Source: Patescibacteria group bacterium (lineage in GTDB: Bacteria > Patescibacteria > Microgenomatia > Levybacterales > UBA12049). From it: DNA of 44,408 bases. A program made the position numbers and the translations under genes. The notes beneath the pieces were generated by a model. It ran no database searches. It was not told the DNA's origin and was given only the letters and a program-made list of their open reading frames with translations. Shown in pieces: positions 24,969 through 34,086 of the stretch (its first letter is position 1; each line of letters opens with the position of its first letter). The stretch spans positions 1-44,408 of the forward strand of contig JAMCTM010000049.1 of the NCBI GenBank assembly GCA_023379465.1. Direction: 5' to 3'.

Positions 24969-25982
24969 ATGGCTCAGCTTTTGGGATTTGCCCTTCTCTC
25001 TCTTTTTATCACCCTGGTTTTGATAGTGCCTTTTATTGATTTTTTATACAAAATTAAGTTAAGAAGGCAGGAACAGCATACGGTCGATTTGTTTAACAAA
25101 CCTACACCTTTTTTTGATAAATTCAATGCTTGGAAAGTCGGAACACCTTTTGGCGGCGGAATTCTTATAATCGTCGTTGTATCAGCCTTATTTTTATGGT
25201 CTTTTGGCGTTCTTAATCTATCAATAAGTGTCTGGGAACTTTTTGTAATACTTTTTACTTTTATAAGTTTCGGGGCTTTGGGGCTATATGATGACATAAA
25301 AAAACTTGTAAATAACGGGGAAAAACACGGATTTTTTGGATTGAGATTTAGGTACAAGTTTTTATTGCAGTGCGTCTTGGCTTTAGTTCCGGCAATAATT
25401 TTATTTCAAAATTTGGGTTACAATTTTCTTTTTATCAGGGGAATAGGACTAACCGATATAGGGCTTTTGTATATCCCATTTGCTGTTTTTGTCATAGTAT
25501 CCTTTACCAATGCGTTCAATATAGCCGACGGCCTGGACGGGCTTGCGTCGGGGCTTCTTTTAATAAGCCTTGTGTCTTTTCTGGCGATTTCCTACACGAA
25601 TGTAGATAAAGGCTTGGGGCTTTTTATTTCTTTGCTGATGGGAAGTGTCATGGCATTTTTGTATTTCAACGTTTATAAGGCAAGACTCTGGTTGGGAGAC
25701 GTAGGGTCGATGGCGCTTGGCGCGTCTTTGGCAATAATTGGACTTCTAACCGGTAAAACCCTGGCAATGGCCGTTATAGGAGGGGTTTTTGTTTTGGAAG
25801 CGGGTTCTTCATTGCTGCAGCTTATAGGAAAGAAATATTTTAACAGAAAAATTTTTCCGGTTGCTCCGATGCATCTTTACTTTCTTAAAAGAGGATGGTC
25901 GGAACCTAAAACCGTTACCAGAGCCTGGTGGTTGGGATTGGTATTTGCTATTTTAGGACTTTACCTCGCATTCATTAAATGA
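24969..25982 (+). CDS. mraY: Phospho-MurNAc-pentapeptide transferase MraY
   Basis: 337 aa, about ten membrane helices. Transfers phospho-MurNAc-pentapeptide to undecaprenyl phosphate, giving lipid I. Catalytic region LYDDIKK (D108-D109), NIADGLDGLASG (D190) and WLGDVGSMALG (D244) are intact, and GTPFGGG matches the GTPTMGG loop. The usual HHHFE-type C-terminal motif reads PMHLYFLKRGWSEPK, so only the first His is kept. The frame is open back to 24933, but the promoter geometry and family start favour ATG 24969. Overlaps ftsW by ATGA; murD, normally next, is absent. Confidence 0.93.
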   Translation: MAQLLGFALLSLFITLVLIVPFIDFLYKIKLRRQEQHTVDLFNKPTPFFDKFNAWKVGTPFGGGILIIVVVSALFLWSFGVLNLSISVWELFVILFTFISFGALGLYDDIKKLVNNGEKHGFFGLRFRYKFLLQCVLALVPAIILFQNLGYNFLFIRGIGLTDIGLLYIPFAVFVIVSFTNAFNIADGLDGLASGLLLISLVSFLAISYTNVDKGLGLFISLLMGSVMAFLYFNVYKARLWLGDVGSMALGASLAIIGLLTGKTLAMAVIGGVFVLEAGSSLLQLIGKKYFNRKIFPVAPMHLYFLKRGWSEPKTVTRAWWLGLVFAILGLYLAFIK

Positions 25983-27052
25983 TGAAAAAAACTGATCTCG
26001 TCCTTTTATTTTGTGTCTTGTTTCTTACTTTTTTTGGTCTTTTTATGATTTACGACGCTTCGTCATACGTTGCTTTCCGGGATTTCGGGGATAAATATCA
26101 TTACGTAAAAGACCAGATTTTTTGGATAATTTTGGGGCTTGCGGGGCTCGGTTTTTTTTCGAGATTTGATTACCACAAGTTATACAATTTGGCCATCCCC
26201 ATAATAATTGTGGCTATCGGCTTACTTTGTCTGGTTTTTATACCGGGAATAGGAGTAAAGCTTTTAGGTGCAAGACGATGGATAGATTTAAGACTTTTTT
26301 TATTACAGCCATCTGAATTGGTTAAGCCGGCACTCGCGATCTACTTGGCAGCCTGGTTCTCGAATAAAGAAAAAGGGCGTTTTTTGGAATTTTTAATGCT
26401 CGTTTTTTTTATAATAGGGCTAGTGGTTCTGGAGCCTGATTTGGGAACGGCTGGAATAATTATGTTTGAAGCGATGGTAATGTACTTTTTGTCGGGAGCA
26501 AAAACAATTTATTTTGTTGTTTTGGTTCCGGTTGCGGCAATTTTAGGGTTTATTTTGGCAAAACTTGAACCTTATCGGGCTGCTAGACTTACTTCATTTT
26601 TAAATGCCGGGCAAGATATAAGTTCTTCTTCTTATCATGTTAAACAAATTTTAATTGCGCTTGGATCAGGAGGTCTTACGGGGGTAGGCTTGGGAAATTC
26701 TCTGCAAAAATATGCATATCTTCCCGAAAACGTTACGGACTCAATTTTCGCGATAATCGCGGAAGAGCTCGGGTTCATCGGATCAGTTTTTATAATTTTA
26801 GTGTTTGTTTTGGTAGTATGGCGCGGATTCAAAATTGCGAGTTCATCAAAGGATTTATTTGGAAAACTATTGGGAGGGGGAATAATAGCTTTTCTTGCAG
26901 GACAAATATTGGTAAATCTTGCTGCGCAGACAGTGCTTCTTCCGTTAACCGGTATTCCGCTTCCGTTTATTTCATATGGGGGTTCAGCTCTTATAATAGA
27001 TTTATCTGCGGTTGGTATATTGTTAAACATCGCAAGACAGGGTAATTTATGA
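25979..27052 (+). CDS. ftsW: SEDS glycosyltransferase FtsW
   Basis: 357 aa, ten predicted membrane helices. Polymerises lipid II at the septum with FtsI. SEDS landmarks: GARRWIDL, LQPSELVKPALAIYLA, EPDLGTAGI, HVKQILIALGSGGLTGVGLGNS, YLPENVTDSIFAIIAEELGF (with the catalytic Asp region) and PFISYGGSALI. It lies between mraY and murG as ftsW does in the dcw order. Two adjacent ATGs (25979, 25982) could start it; the first overlaps the mraY stop. Confidence 0.93.
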   Translation: MMKKTDLVLLFCVLFLTFFGLFMIYDASSYVAFRDFGDKYHYVKDQIFWIILGLAGLGFFSRFDYHKLYNLAIPIIIVAIGLLCLVFIPGIGVKLLGARRWIDLRLFLLQPSELVKPALAIYLAAWFSNKEKGRFLEFLMLVFFIIGLVVLEPDLGTAGIIMFEAMVMYFLSGAKTIYFVVLVPVAAILGFILAKLEPYRAARLTSFLNAGQDISSSSYHVKQILIALGSGGLTGVGLGNSLQKYAYLPENVTDSIFAIIAEELGFIGSVFIILVFVLVVWRGFKIASSSKDLFGKLLGGGIIAFLAGQILVNLAAQTVLLPLTGIPLPFISYGGSALIIDLSAVGILLNIARQGNL

Positions 27053-28122
27053 AAGTCTTGATAACCGGGGGACACATCTCTCCCGCAATAGCCGTAATCG
27101 AGAAGCTTAAAGACGAAAAAGTTTTTTACGCCGGAAGAAAATATACTTTTGAAGGCGATAAAGCTATATCTTTGGAATACCAGGAGATTACAAAAATGGG
27201 CATCCCCTTTTTTGAAATTTCGACCGCAAGACTTCAGCGCAGGTTTACGAGACATACACTCATATCGCTTTTAAAATTACCTGCCGGTTTTTTCTCCGCA
27301 TATAAAATTATAAAAAAAGTTAAACCGGACGTAATCCTTGCTTTCGGAAGTTATGTTTCAATTCCCGTAGGCATTACCGGAAAAATTCTAAATATTCCTC
27401 TTGTTATCCATGAACAGACTTTTGACGCAGGTTATTCCAACAAAATGCTTTCACGCTTTGCAGATAAAATTTGTATCTCATGGAAATCTTCTGAAAAATA
27501 TTTCCCTAAAGATAAAATTGTACTGACAGGCAACCCTTTAAGAGAAGAGGTAATTAATGCGAGCAGGATAAAGCCAGAAAAGAATTTGCTTTATGTTACG
27601 GGCGGAAGCGCAGGTTCCCATTTTATAAATTTTCTGGTTGAATGCTCCATAGAAAAGTTATTACAGAAATTTACGGTAGTTCATCAGACTGGCGCTTCGC
27701 AAAAATATAGTGATTTTGAAAAGTTAATGAAAAAAAAGAACGAATCGAAAAACAGAAGTTTTTTAAAATACAAACCGTACAAGTTTTTAAATCCGGATGA
27801 TGCGGCCAAAATGATGGCTAAGGCAACAATCGTTGTAGGAAGGTCGGGAATAAATACAGTCTCGGAACTTATTTATCTTAAGAAGCCCGCACTTTTAATT
27901 CCTCTTCCATTCGCACAGCACCAGGAACAACTTAAGAATGCAGAATTTATTAAAAGTTTAGGTCTGGCCGAAGATCTTAATGAGGATGTTTTATCCCCCA
28001 AAAAATTTACTGAAACACTTCTGGAGATGTATAAAAACATTAACACATATAGAATAAAAAAAAGTGTTCTCTCGGAAAATGCCGCAAAGGATATAGTGGC
28101 CGTATTGAGAAATGTTACATAA
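27049..28122 (+). CDS. murG: UDP-GlcNAc:lipid I GlcNAc transferase MurG
   Basis: 357 aa GT28 enzyme making lipid II on the inner membrane face. ITGGHISPAIAVIEKL is a shortened form of the usual GGTGGHIxPA loop; FGSYVSIPVGITGKILNIPLVIHEQTFDAGYSNKMLSRFADKI matches the acceptor-side signature; VTGGSAGSHFIN and GRSGINTVSELIYLKKPALLIPLPFAQHQEQLKNAE form the UDP-GlcNAc site. Overlaps ftsW by ATGA and the next gene by 11 nt. Confidence 0.94.
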   Translation: MKVLITGGHISPAIAVIEKLKDEKVFYAGRKYTFEGDKAISLEYQEITKMGIPFFEISTARLQRRFTRHTLISLLKLPAGFFSAYKIIKKVKPDVILAFGSYVSIPVGITGKILNIPLVIHEQTFDAGYSNKMLSRFADKICISWKSSEKYFPKDKIVLTGNPLREEVINASRIKPEKNLLYVTGGSAGSHFINFLVECSIEKLLQKFTVVHQTGASQKYSDFEKLMKKKNESKNRSFLKYKPYKFLNPDDAAKMMAKATIVVGRSGINTVSELIYLKKPALLIPLPFAQHQEQLKNAEFIKSLGLAEDLNEDVLSPKKFTETLLEMYKNINTYRIKKSVLSENAAKDIVAVLRNVT

Positions 28123-28552
28123 CAAAAGACTTTCTAAAAACAGAAAATTAAAAAGAAGAACAAAAATTGCGGTCATGGGTTTGTTGGTTATTATTTCCGT
28201 TGTATTTGTTTCCGAATATTTATACCTGAACTTTTATTCTTCCAAAAATATGTATCTAAGTCCGATTCCTCAGGCCACACCTCAGAATTCAGGAAATTCA
28301 TCTAAAGACATACAAAATCAGATCATTATCGGCCTTAATAGTTTGAATATTTCGTATACCGGCGTTACAAAAAATCAGGATGGATCATTTAACGTAAATT
28401 TGAAGGACTCGGGTGTTGCAATTATCGCTCCCAATAAAGATATCAAACTGCAACTTTCCTCTTTACAATTAATGCTTTCTAGACTTACAATAGAAGGAAA
28501 GAAGCTTAGAATTTTGGATTTTAGGTATAATCGCCCTTTTGTATCATTTTAA
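28112..28552 (+). CDS. ftsQ: FtsQ/DivIB-like minimal divisome protein
   Basis: 146 aa. Basic N-terminus, one membrane helix (about 19-40), a Ser/Asn/Gln-rich linker, and a ~85-residue extracytoplasmic domain ending LTIEGKKLRILDFRYNRPFVSF, which resembles the last beta-strand of FtsQ/DivIB (xxxIDLRxxxxxxV). The position between murG and ftsA is where ftsQ normally lies. A normal POTRA domain does not fit: the protein is about half the usual size. The call therefore rests on synteny, topology and the terminal strand. ATG 28112 overlaps the murG end. Confidence 0.55.
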   Translation: MLHNKRLSKNRKLKRRTKIAVMGLLVIISVVFVSEYLYLNFYSSKNMYLSPIPQATPQNSGNSSKDIQNQIIIGLNSLNISYTGVTKNQDGSFNVNLKDSGVAIIAPNKDIKLQLSSLQLMLSRLTIEGKKLRILDFRYNRPFVSF

Positions 28553-28555
28553 TTT

Positions 28556-29851
28556 ATGAATGACGGTAAAATAGTAGTTGCTATAGACATAGGAACCTCC
28601 AAAATTGTCGCCTTAATCGCAAAAGTGGATGAACAGGTAAATGTTCTAGGCGTGTCGGAAACTCCGGCGAACGGAATAAAAAAAGGGCAAATAGTCGATA
28701 TAGACGAAGCTGTAATTTCGATAAATAATGCTTTGGAGGCGGCTGAAAGAATGGCGGGTTACAGCGCATCGCATATAGTAGCCTCAATAGGCGGAAGTCA
28801 TATTGAATCACAAAACTCGAGGGGAGTTGTTGCTGTGGCAAGGCCTGAGGGAGAAATAACGGAAAATGATCTTACGAGAGTTTTAGATGCCGCAAGAGCA
28901 GTGTCGCTTCCTTCGAGTAGGGAAATAATCCATGTGTTGCCGAGGAGTTATATAGTGGACGGGCAGGAAGGAATCAAAGACCCGATTGGCATGACGGGGG
29001 TAAGACTTGAAGTAGAAACGCACATAGTATCGGCAAATTCGGTTTCAATTAAAAATATGGAAAAGGCTTTCTCGGAAGTTGGAGTAGATTTGGATGCGGT
29101 CGTTTTTAGCGGTTATGCAAGCTCGCTTGCAACTCTTTCCGATACTGAAAAAGAACTCGGGGTTGTATTGGTTGATATTGGAGCCGGAACAACGGATATT
29201 TCGGTTTACGTGGACGGGTCGGTTTCATATTCTTCGGTCCTTCCGATTGGCGCAAGGCATATAACAAATGATTTGGCCATAGGCTTAAGAATTTCTTTGG
29301 AGTCCGCCGAAAAAATAAAGCTATTCCTCTCCAATCCTCCAAGAAAGCAGGTAAGGATCAACGAAGAAGGGGTAGAGGAAAAACCCGAAGAACACCCAAG
29401 CGACGAAATCGACCTATCAAGTCTTAATCTTGCCGAGGATCTTAAAAAAGTTTCGAAAAAGACTCTTATAGATGGAATTGTAAGGCCAAGGCTTAATGAG
29501 CTTTTTACCATGATCGGAATAGAAATTAAAAAAAGCGGATTTGCAGGACAAACGCCGTCGGGAATTGTCATAACGGGCGGAGGAGCAAGGACGGTTGGTA
29601 TTACGGATGCAGCCAAGAGAATGCTTGCTATGCCGGTTAGGGTTGCGACACCGATAAACATAAAGGGGATTATAGATGAGGTACAAAACCCCTCATTTTC
29701 AACGGTAATAGGTCTTGCAATTTACGGCGGAACAGTAGATGTCCAGAGTTCTCTTCCTTTTGGTTTTTCGCTTCCGAGCATTTCGGGTCTTAAATTTAAC
29801 AACAAAATTCTGTCGAAGGCACTATCCTTTATCAAATCTTTCCTGCCCTGA
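28556..29851 (+). CDS. ftsA: Cell division protein FtsA
   Basis: 431 aa actin-fold ATPase that tethers FtsZ to the membrane. Phosphate-1 VVAIDIGTSKIVALIA at the N-terminus, the 1C domain (GIKKGQIVDIDEAV to about residue 165), phosphate-2 VVLVDIGAGTTDISVY, adenosine motif GIVITGGGARTVGI, and a C-terminal amphipathic helix ILSKALSFIKSFLP for membrane binding. An acidic insert (EEGVEEKPEEHPSDEID) sits between lobes. It starts 4 nt after the ftsQ-like stop. A TATCAT box 8 nt before the ATG may give an extra internal promoter. Confidence 0.96.
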   Translation: MNDGKIVVAIDIGTSKIVALIAKVDEQVNVLGVSETPANGIKKGQIVDIDEAVISINNALEAAERMAGYSASHIVASIGGSHIESQNSRGVVAVARPEGEITENDLTRVLDAARAVSLPSSREIIHVLPRSYIVDGQEGIKDPIGMTGVRLEVETHIVSANSVSIKNMEKAFSEVGVDLDAVVFSGYASSLATLSDTEKELGVVLVDIGAGTTDISVYVDGSVSYSSVLPIGARHITNDLAIGLRISLESAEKIKLFLSNPPRKQVRINEEGVEEKPEEHPSDEIDLSSLNLAEDLKKVSKKTLIDGIVRPRLNELFTMIGIEIKKSGFAGQTPSGIVITGGGARTVGITDAAKRMLAMPVRVATPINIKGIIDEVQNPSFSTVIGLAIYGGTVDVQSSLPFGFSLPSISGLKFNNKILSKALSFIKSFLP

Positions 29852-29859
29852 GTTTCAAC

Positions 29860-29888
29860 TTGCAAATTTCACTTGTATTTGCTAGTAT
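29860..29888 (+). promoter_or_regulatory. ftsZ promoter with internal inverted repeat
   Basis: TTGCAA (29860-29865), 17-nt spacer, extended -10 TGC-TAGTAT (hexamer 29883-29888), ATG 12 nt later. The arms GCAAAT (29862-29867) and ATTTGC (29877-29882) fill the spacer and overlap the -35, so this could be an operator. Confidence 0.65.
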
Positions 29889-29900
29889 GCCCATACAAAT

Positions 29901-31028
29901 ATGTTAATTAAACCTCAGACAACCAATTTTGCCAAACTCAGAGTTATGGGCATAGGCGGAGGAGGAGGAAATGCTCTTAATTCGATGATTTCGCAAAGTA
30001 CCATTCAGGGCGTGGATTTTATTTCTGTTAACACTGATGCCCAATCACTCCTTCTAAACCAAGCGGCAACAAAACTTCAAATCGGCGAAAACCTGACAAA
30101 AGGCTTAGGTTCGGGAGGCAATCCCGAAATCGGTCAGGAGGCTGCAGAAGAGTCTTACGATAAAGTTAAAGAATTGCTGGACGGAACTGACATGGTTTTC
30201 CTAACGGCAGGAATGGGCGGGGGAACCGGAACAGGAGCAACGCCGGTAATAGCAAGAGCAGCAAAAGAAGTCGGTGCACTTACCGTTGCCGTGGTGACCA
30301 AGCCGTTTGCATTTGAGGGGACAAGGAGAATGGTTGCCGCTGAAGACGGAATAGAAGAGTTGAAGGATAAGGTCGATACATTAATTATTATTCCGAATCA
30401 AAGGATTTTGGATGTAGTTGATAAGAAGCTTTCGCTATTGGAGGCATTTAAAGTAGCGGATTCGGTTCTTACCCAGGGCGTGCAGGGCATTTCGGACCTT
30501 ATTACGCTCCCGGGCCTTATAAACGTTGATTTTGCAGACGTTAGAACTATTATGGCAAACGCCGGATCTGCGCTTATGGGAATTGGAACCGGTGTTGGCG
30601 AAAATAGGGCCCAGACAGCGGCAAGATCGGCGGTTGCTTCTCCGTTACTGGAAATTTCAATGGACGGAGCAAGGGGAGTACTATTTAATATTATAGGAGG
30701 ACCCGACCTTACGATGAGCGAGGTAGACGAAGCGGCTAAAATTATTGCATCCGCTGCTGACCCCGATGCAAATATAATCTTCGGAGCAACAATCGATGAC
30801 AGTATGCACGACCAGCTCAAGATTACTGTTATCGCAACGGGATTTGACTCTACAAGGCAGACCCTTAAAGAATTTATGACTCCCACCGTAAACAGGGTTA
30901 TGGAGAATTCACAGCAGCAGCCAGAACCCCCCACTGTTAATGAGCCCCCCATTCCTTCAGATGAGCCCCCAATGGAAGACGAGGACGACACATGGGACAT
31001 CCCCGCATTCTTAAGACAGAAGAATTAA
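29901..31028 (+). CDS. ftsZ: Cell division protein FtsZ
   Basis: 375 aa tubulin-like GTPase forming the Z-ring. [13 protein letters not shown] at the N-terminus, the tubulin signature GGGTGTG (106-112), the NVDFADV T7 loop (208-214) needed for hydrolysis, and a Pro/Glu-rich linker ending in the conserved C-terminal peptide [12 protein letters not shown] that binds FtsA. The linker is only ~35 residues. It follows ftsA after a 49-nt gap holding its own promoter. Confidence 0.97.
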   Translation: MLIKPQTTNFAKLRVMGIGGGGGNALNSMISQSTIQGVDFISVNTDAQSLLLNQAATKLQIGENLTKGLGSGGNPEIGQEAAEESYDKVKELLDGTDMVFLTAGMGGGTGTGATPVIARAAKEVGALTVAVVTKPFAFEGTRRMVAAEDGIEELKDKVDTLIIIPNQRILDVVDKKLSLLEAFKVADSVLTQGVQGISDLITLPGLINVDFADVRTIMANAGSALMGIGTGVGENRAQTAARSAVASPLLEISMDGARGVLFNIIGGPDLTMSEVDEAAKIIASAADPDANIIFGATIDDSMHDQLKITVIATGFDSTRQTLKEFMTPTVNRVMENSQQQPEPPTVNEPPIPSDEPPMEDEDDTWDIPAFLRQKN

Positions 31029-31033
31029 AGTAT

Positions 31034-31062
31034 ATTGAATACCCTCCACATTTAAGTTAAAA
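31034..31062 (+). promoter_or_regulatory. Promoter of ileS leader ORF
   Basis: TTGAAT (31034-31039), 17-nt spacer, TAAAAT (31057-31062). The next ATG, at 31070, is 7 nt downstream and begins a 13-codon ORF, not ileS itself. Confidence 0.7.
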
Positions 31063-31069
31063 TTATCTT

Positions 31070-31111
31070 TATGTTCACTCTGTTTTTAAACGGGTGCATT
31101 TTTTGTTATGA
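31070..31111 (+). CDS. Leaderless 13-codon upstream ORF overlapping ileS start
   Basis: Encodes MFTLVFKRVHFLL. Its ATG is exactly 7 nt after the TAAAAT box, the spacing seen at the leaderless genes here, and its TGA (31109-31111) overlaps the ileS ATG (31108-31110). No Shine-Dalgarno precedes the ileS ATG, so ribosomes could load on the leaderless uORF and restart at ileS. The peptide has no Ile, so classic Ile attenuation is not indicated. Whether it is translated is inference. Confidence 0.5.
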   Translation, partial: YVHSVFKRVHFLL

Positions 31112-34086
31112 GTAAGGATAAAACTCCAAAAAAACTTCAGGAAAGCTTTACAAGCGTTTCATCGGTAGTAGATTTTTCCAAGCTCGAGACGGAAATACTT
31201 GAAAAATGGAAAAAAGATAAGATCGTTGAAAAATATCTAAATAGAAACGAAAAATCGGAAAAAAGATATTCATTTTTGGATGGCCCAATTACCGCAAATA
31301 ACCCTATGGGGGTCCACCATGCATGGGGTAGAACTTACAAGGACTTATGGCAAAGGTTTTGGAACATGAGGGGTTACAGGCAAAGGTTTCAGAACGGTTT
31401 TGATTGCCAAGGTTTGTGGGTAGAGGTAGAGGTAGAAAAAGAGTTGGGGATAAGAAACAAAAAGGATATTGAAAATCTTGTTCCGGGAGACAGAAAAAAA
31501 AGTATCGCAAAGTTCGTTGAGCTTTGTAAACAAAGGGTACTTAAGTATTCAAAGATTCAGGCAGAGCAAAGCCAAAGGCTGGCCGAATTTATGGACTGGG
31601 ATAATTCGTATTACACGATGTCGGATGAAAATAATTATATGATCTGGCATTTCCTTAAAACGTGCAATGAAAGAGGCTGGATTTACAAAGGTGTTGACAG
31701 TGTTCCATGGTGTCCAAGATGTGAAACTGCTATTTCGGAACACGAAATTCTTACGGAAAACTACAAGGAAGTCACGCATAAAGCAATATACTTTGCACTG
31801 CCTATCATTGGCAGAGAAGGTGAACATCTTCTTGTTTGGACTACAACACCCTGGACGCTTCCCGCTAATATTGCAGTCGCGGTTGATGAAACATTGGATT
31901 ATGTTTTAGTTGAGGCTGAAAATGGGCGCAGATACTGGGTTGCACGGGAAAGAAAAGAGCTTCTTGGAGAAGACGTAAAAGTTAAAAAGACTGTCAAAGG
32001 CAAAGAATTAGTGGGCTTAAGATACCAGGGTATGTTTGATAGCCTTTCAAAGGTCAAGAAAGTAGCCTCGGAGAACAAAGACTTATTCCATACGGTAATT
32101 GCAACAGACCCTTTTATCATGCCGATAACGACAACCGAAGGAACAGGTCTTGTCCATACTGCGGTAAGCGCAGGGACCGAAGACTTCAGGCTCGGAAAAA
32201 AGCTCGGGCTTCCAATGGTTCCCGTTATAGAGGATAACGCCGATTATATGGATGATCTTGATTTTCTGTCGGGTCTTAACGCAAAAAAACATCCGGAAGT
32301 TATTCTTGATTATCTGCAAAAGGAAACAGATAAAGGAAAACCCTGGGTATTTAAGATAGAAAATTATACCCACAGATATCCCTCTTGCTGGAGATGCAAA
32401 ACCGAGCTGGTGTGGAAAGTTACGCAAGAATGGTATATAGCAATGGACCTTCGGGAGAAGGGCTCCACAAAAACTTTGAGGGAACAAATGAAAGATACCG
32501 CTAAAATGATAGACTGGCGACCGGCATTCGGCCTTGACCGGGAACTCGACTGGCTTTCCAACATGCACGACTGGCTTATAAGCAAAAAGAACAGATATTG
32601 GGGATTGGCACTTCCTATTTTTGAGTGCCAAAAATGCGGGAATTTCGAGGTAATCGGAGGAAAAGACGAGCTTAAAAAAAGAGCAGTTGAGGGATGGGAT
32701 AAATTTGATGGTCATTCTCCCCACAAACCTTATATAGATGAAATAAAAATTAAGTGCTTAAATTGTGGCGCTTTGGTTTCCAGAATAAATGATGTTGGAA
32801 ACGTCTGGCTTGATGCGGGAATTGTACCTTTTTCAACATACGTTGACCCTAAGACGAAAAAGTTAAGCTATATTACAAACCGCAGGTATTGGAAAGAGTG
32901 GTTTCCGGCAGATTTTATTACGGAATCTTTTCCGGGACAGTTCAAAAACTGGTTTTATTCTATGATTGCAATGTCGACGGTTCTTGAGAAAAAGAATCCG
33001 TTTAAAACGGTGCTTGGTTTTGCGTCGATGTTGGGAGAGGACGGGCGTCCGATGCATAAATCCTGGGGTAATGCTATTGAATTTAACGAAGGAGCGGATA
33101 AAATAGGAGTCGATGTAATGAGGTGGATGTTTGTAATCCATAACCCCGAGCAAAACCTTTTATTCGGCTTTAGGACTGCGGATGAAACAAGGAGAAGGTT
33201 CCATCTAATACTTTGGAATGTGTATAATTTTTTTGTAACATACGCCCTTTTGGATGGCTGGAAACCTGCTACATCACTTCGTTCAATTCTTAAACCTCAA
33301 AATGTCCTCGATAAGTGGATTATTTCAAGAATAAACAGAACGGTAAAACTTGTTACGGAATATCTGGTTAATTATGACGTTCAAAAAGCCTCAACGGAAA
33401 TCGAGACTTTTGTAAGCGACCTTTCGCTTTGGTACATAAGAAGAAGCAGGGAAAGGGTCGGATTATCGGCAGAAGATAATAAAGATAAGGATAATTTTTA
33501 CGAAACTTCGTATTTTATACTTGTTATTCTTTCTAAACTACTGGCTCCGCTAACGCCTTTTATTTCTGAAGCGATATTTACGAATTTGACTAAGGACGAA
33601 TCGGTGCATCTTACCGATTGGCCCGATTTTGATGCCAAGCTTATTGATGAAAAATTGGAGGAGGAAATGTTAAGGGCAAGGCAGCTTGTTGAGGTGGCTC
33701 ATTCTTTAAGGAAGCAATCTGAAATAAAAGTAAGGATTCCAATAAAGCAGATGACTTATTCGGGACCATCGGTAATTTCCGGGGAAGTTTTAAAAATTGT
33801 CAAGGATGAGATAAACGTTTACGATCTAAAATTTGAAAAAAAAGAAGAAGTATACTCGGTATTTGCCAGAACCAGCGATGATAACCTGGATTTAAATTTC
33901 GGGCTTGCAAGAGATATAGTGAGAAAGGTCCAGGAGGAACGTAAAAAGATAAAAACCGAACCCTTTGAAAAGGTAAAAATTTATATCCCTTTTTGGCCAA
34001 GGGAGCATGAAGACTATATTAAAAGAAAAGCTTTAATAAGCGAAATCGTTGAGTCTGATAAATTCTATGTTATAAAAGATGAATAG
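31108..34086 (+). CDS. ileS: Isoleucyl-tRNA synthetase
   Basis: 992 aa class I synthetase. The HIGH region reads PMGVHHAWGR (66-75) and the KMSKS region reads GRPMHKSWGN (about 646-655), so both ATP motifs depart from textbook forms. WTTTPWTLPANIAVAV marks the CP1 editing domain, THRYPSCWRCKTEL and DWLISKKNRYWGLALPIF the insertion/catalytic core, and NVWLDAGIVPFST and FPADFITESFPGQFKNWFYS are strong IleRS signatures. Cys pairs (CPRC, CWRC, CQKC, CLNC) may bind zinc. A C-terminal ~300-residue anticodon region follows. Overlaps rodA by 8 nt. Confidence 0.94.
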   Translation: MSKDKTPKKLQESFTSVSSVVDFSKLETEILEKWKKDKIVEKYLNRNEKSEKRYSFLDGPITANNPMGVHHAWGRTYKDLWQRFWNMRGYRQRFQNGFDCQGLWVEVEVEKELGIRNKKDIENLVPGDRKKSIAKFVELCKQRVLKYSKIQAEQSQRLAEFMDWDNSYYTMSDENNYMIWHFLKTCNERGWIYKGVDSVPWCPRCETAISEHEILTENYKEVTHKAIYFALPIIGREGEHLLVWTTTPWTLPANIAVAVDETLDYVLVEAENGRRYWVARERKELLGEDVKVKKTVKGKELVGLRYQGMFDSLSKVKKVASENKDLFHTVIATDPFIMPITTTEGTGLVHTAVSAGTEDFRLGKKLGLPMVPVIEDNADYMDDLDFLSGLNAKKHPEVILDYLQKETDKGKPWVFKIENYTHRYPSCWRCKTELVWKVTQEWYIAMDLREKGSTKTLREQMKDTAKMIDWRPAFGLDRELDWLSNMHDWLISKKNRYWGLALPIFECQKCGNFEVIGGKDELKKRAVEGWDKFDGHSPHKPYIDEIKIKCLNCGALVSRINDVGNVWLDAGIVPFSTYVDPKTKKLSYITNRRYWKEWFPADFITESFPGQFKNWFYSMIAMSTVLEKKNPFKTVLGFASMLGEDGRPMHKSWGNAIEFNEGADKIGVDVMRWMFVIHNPEQNLLFGFRTADETRRRFHLILWNVYNFFVTYALLDGWKPATSLRSILKPQNVLDKWIISRINRTVKLVTEYLVNYDVQKASTEIETFVSDLSLWYIRRSRERVGLSAEDNKDKDNFYETSYFILVILSKLLAPLTPFISEAIFTNLTKDESVHLTDWPDFDAKLIDEKLEEEMLRARQLVEVAHSLRKQSEIKVRIPIKQMTYSGPSVISGEVLKIVKDEINVYDLKFEKKEEVYSVFARTSDDNLDLNFGLARDIVRKVQEERKKIKTEPFEKVKIYIPFWPREHEDYIKRKALISEIVESDKFYVIKDE

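Noticed and set aside
26635..27255. Minus-strand open frame of 206 codons
   Set aside because: Antisense to ftsW and murG, which carry clear family motifs.
30398..31000. Minus-strand open frame of 200 codons, Ser-rich
   Set aside because: Shadow of ftsZ; low-complexity composition typical of antisense reading.
31029..31107. T-box riboswitch before ileS
   Set aside because: The leader is only about 40 nt after the promoter and has no T-box core or terminator hairpin.
32083..32724. Minus-strand open frame of 213 codons
   Set aside because: Antisense to the ileS core, no motif.
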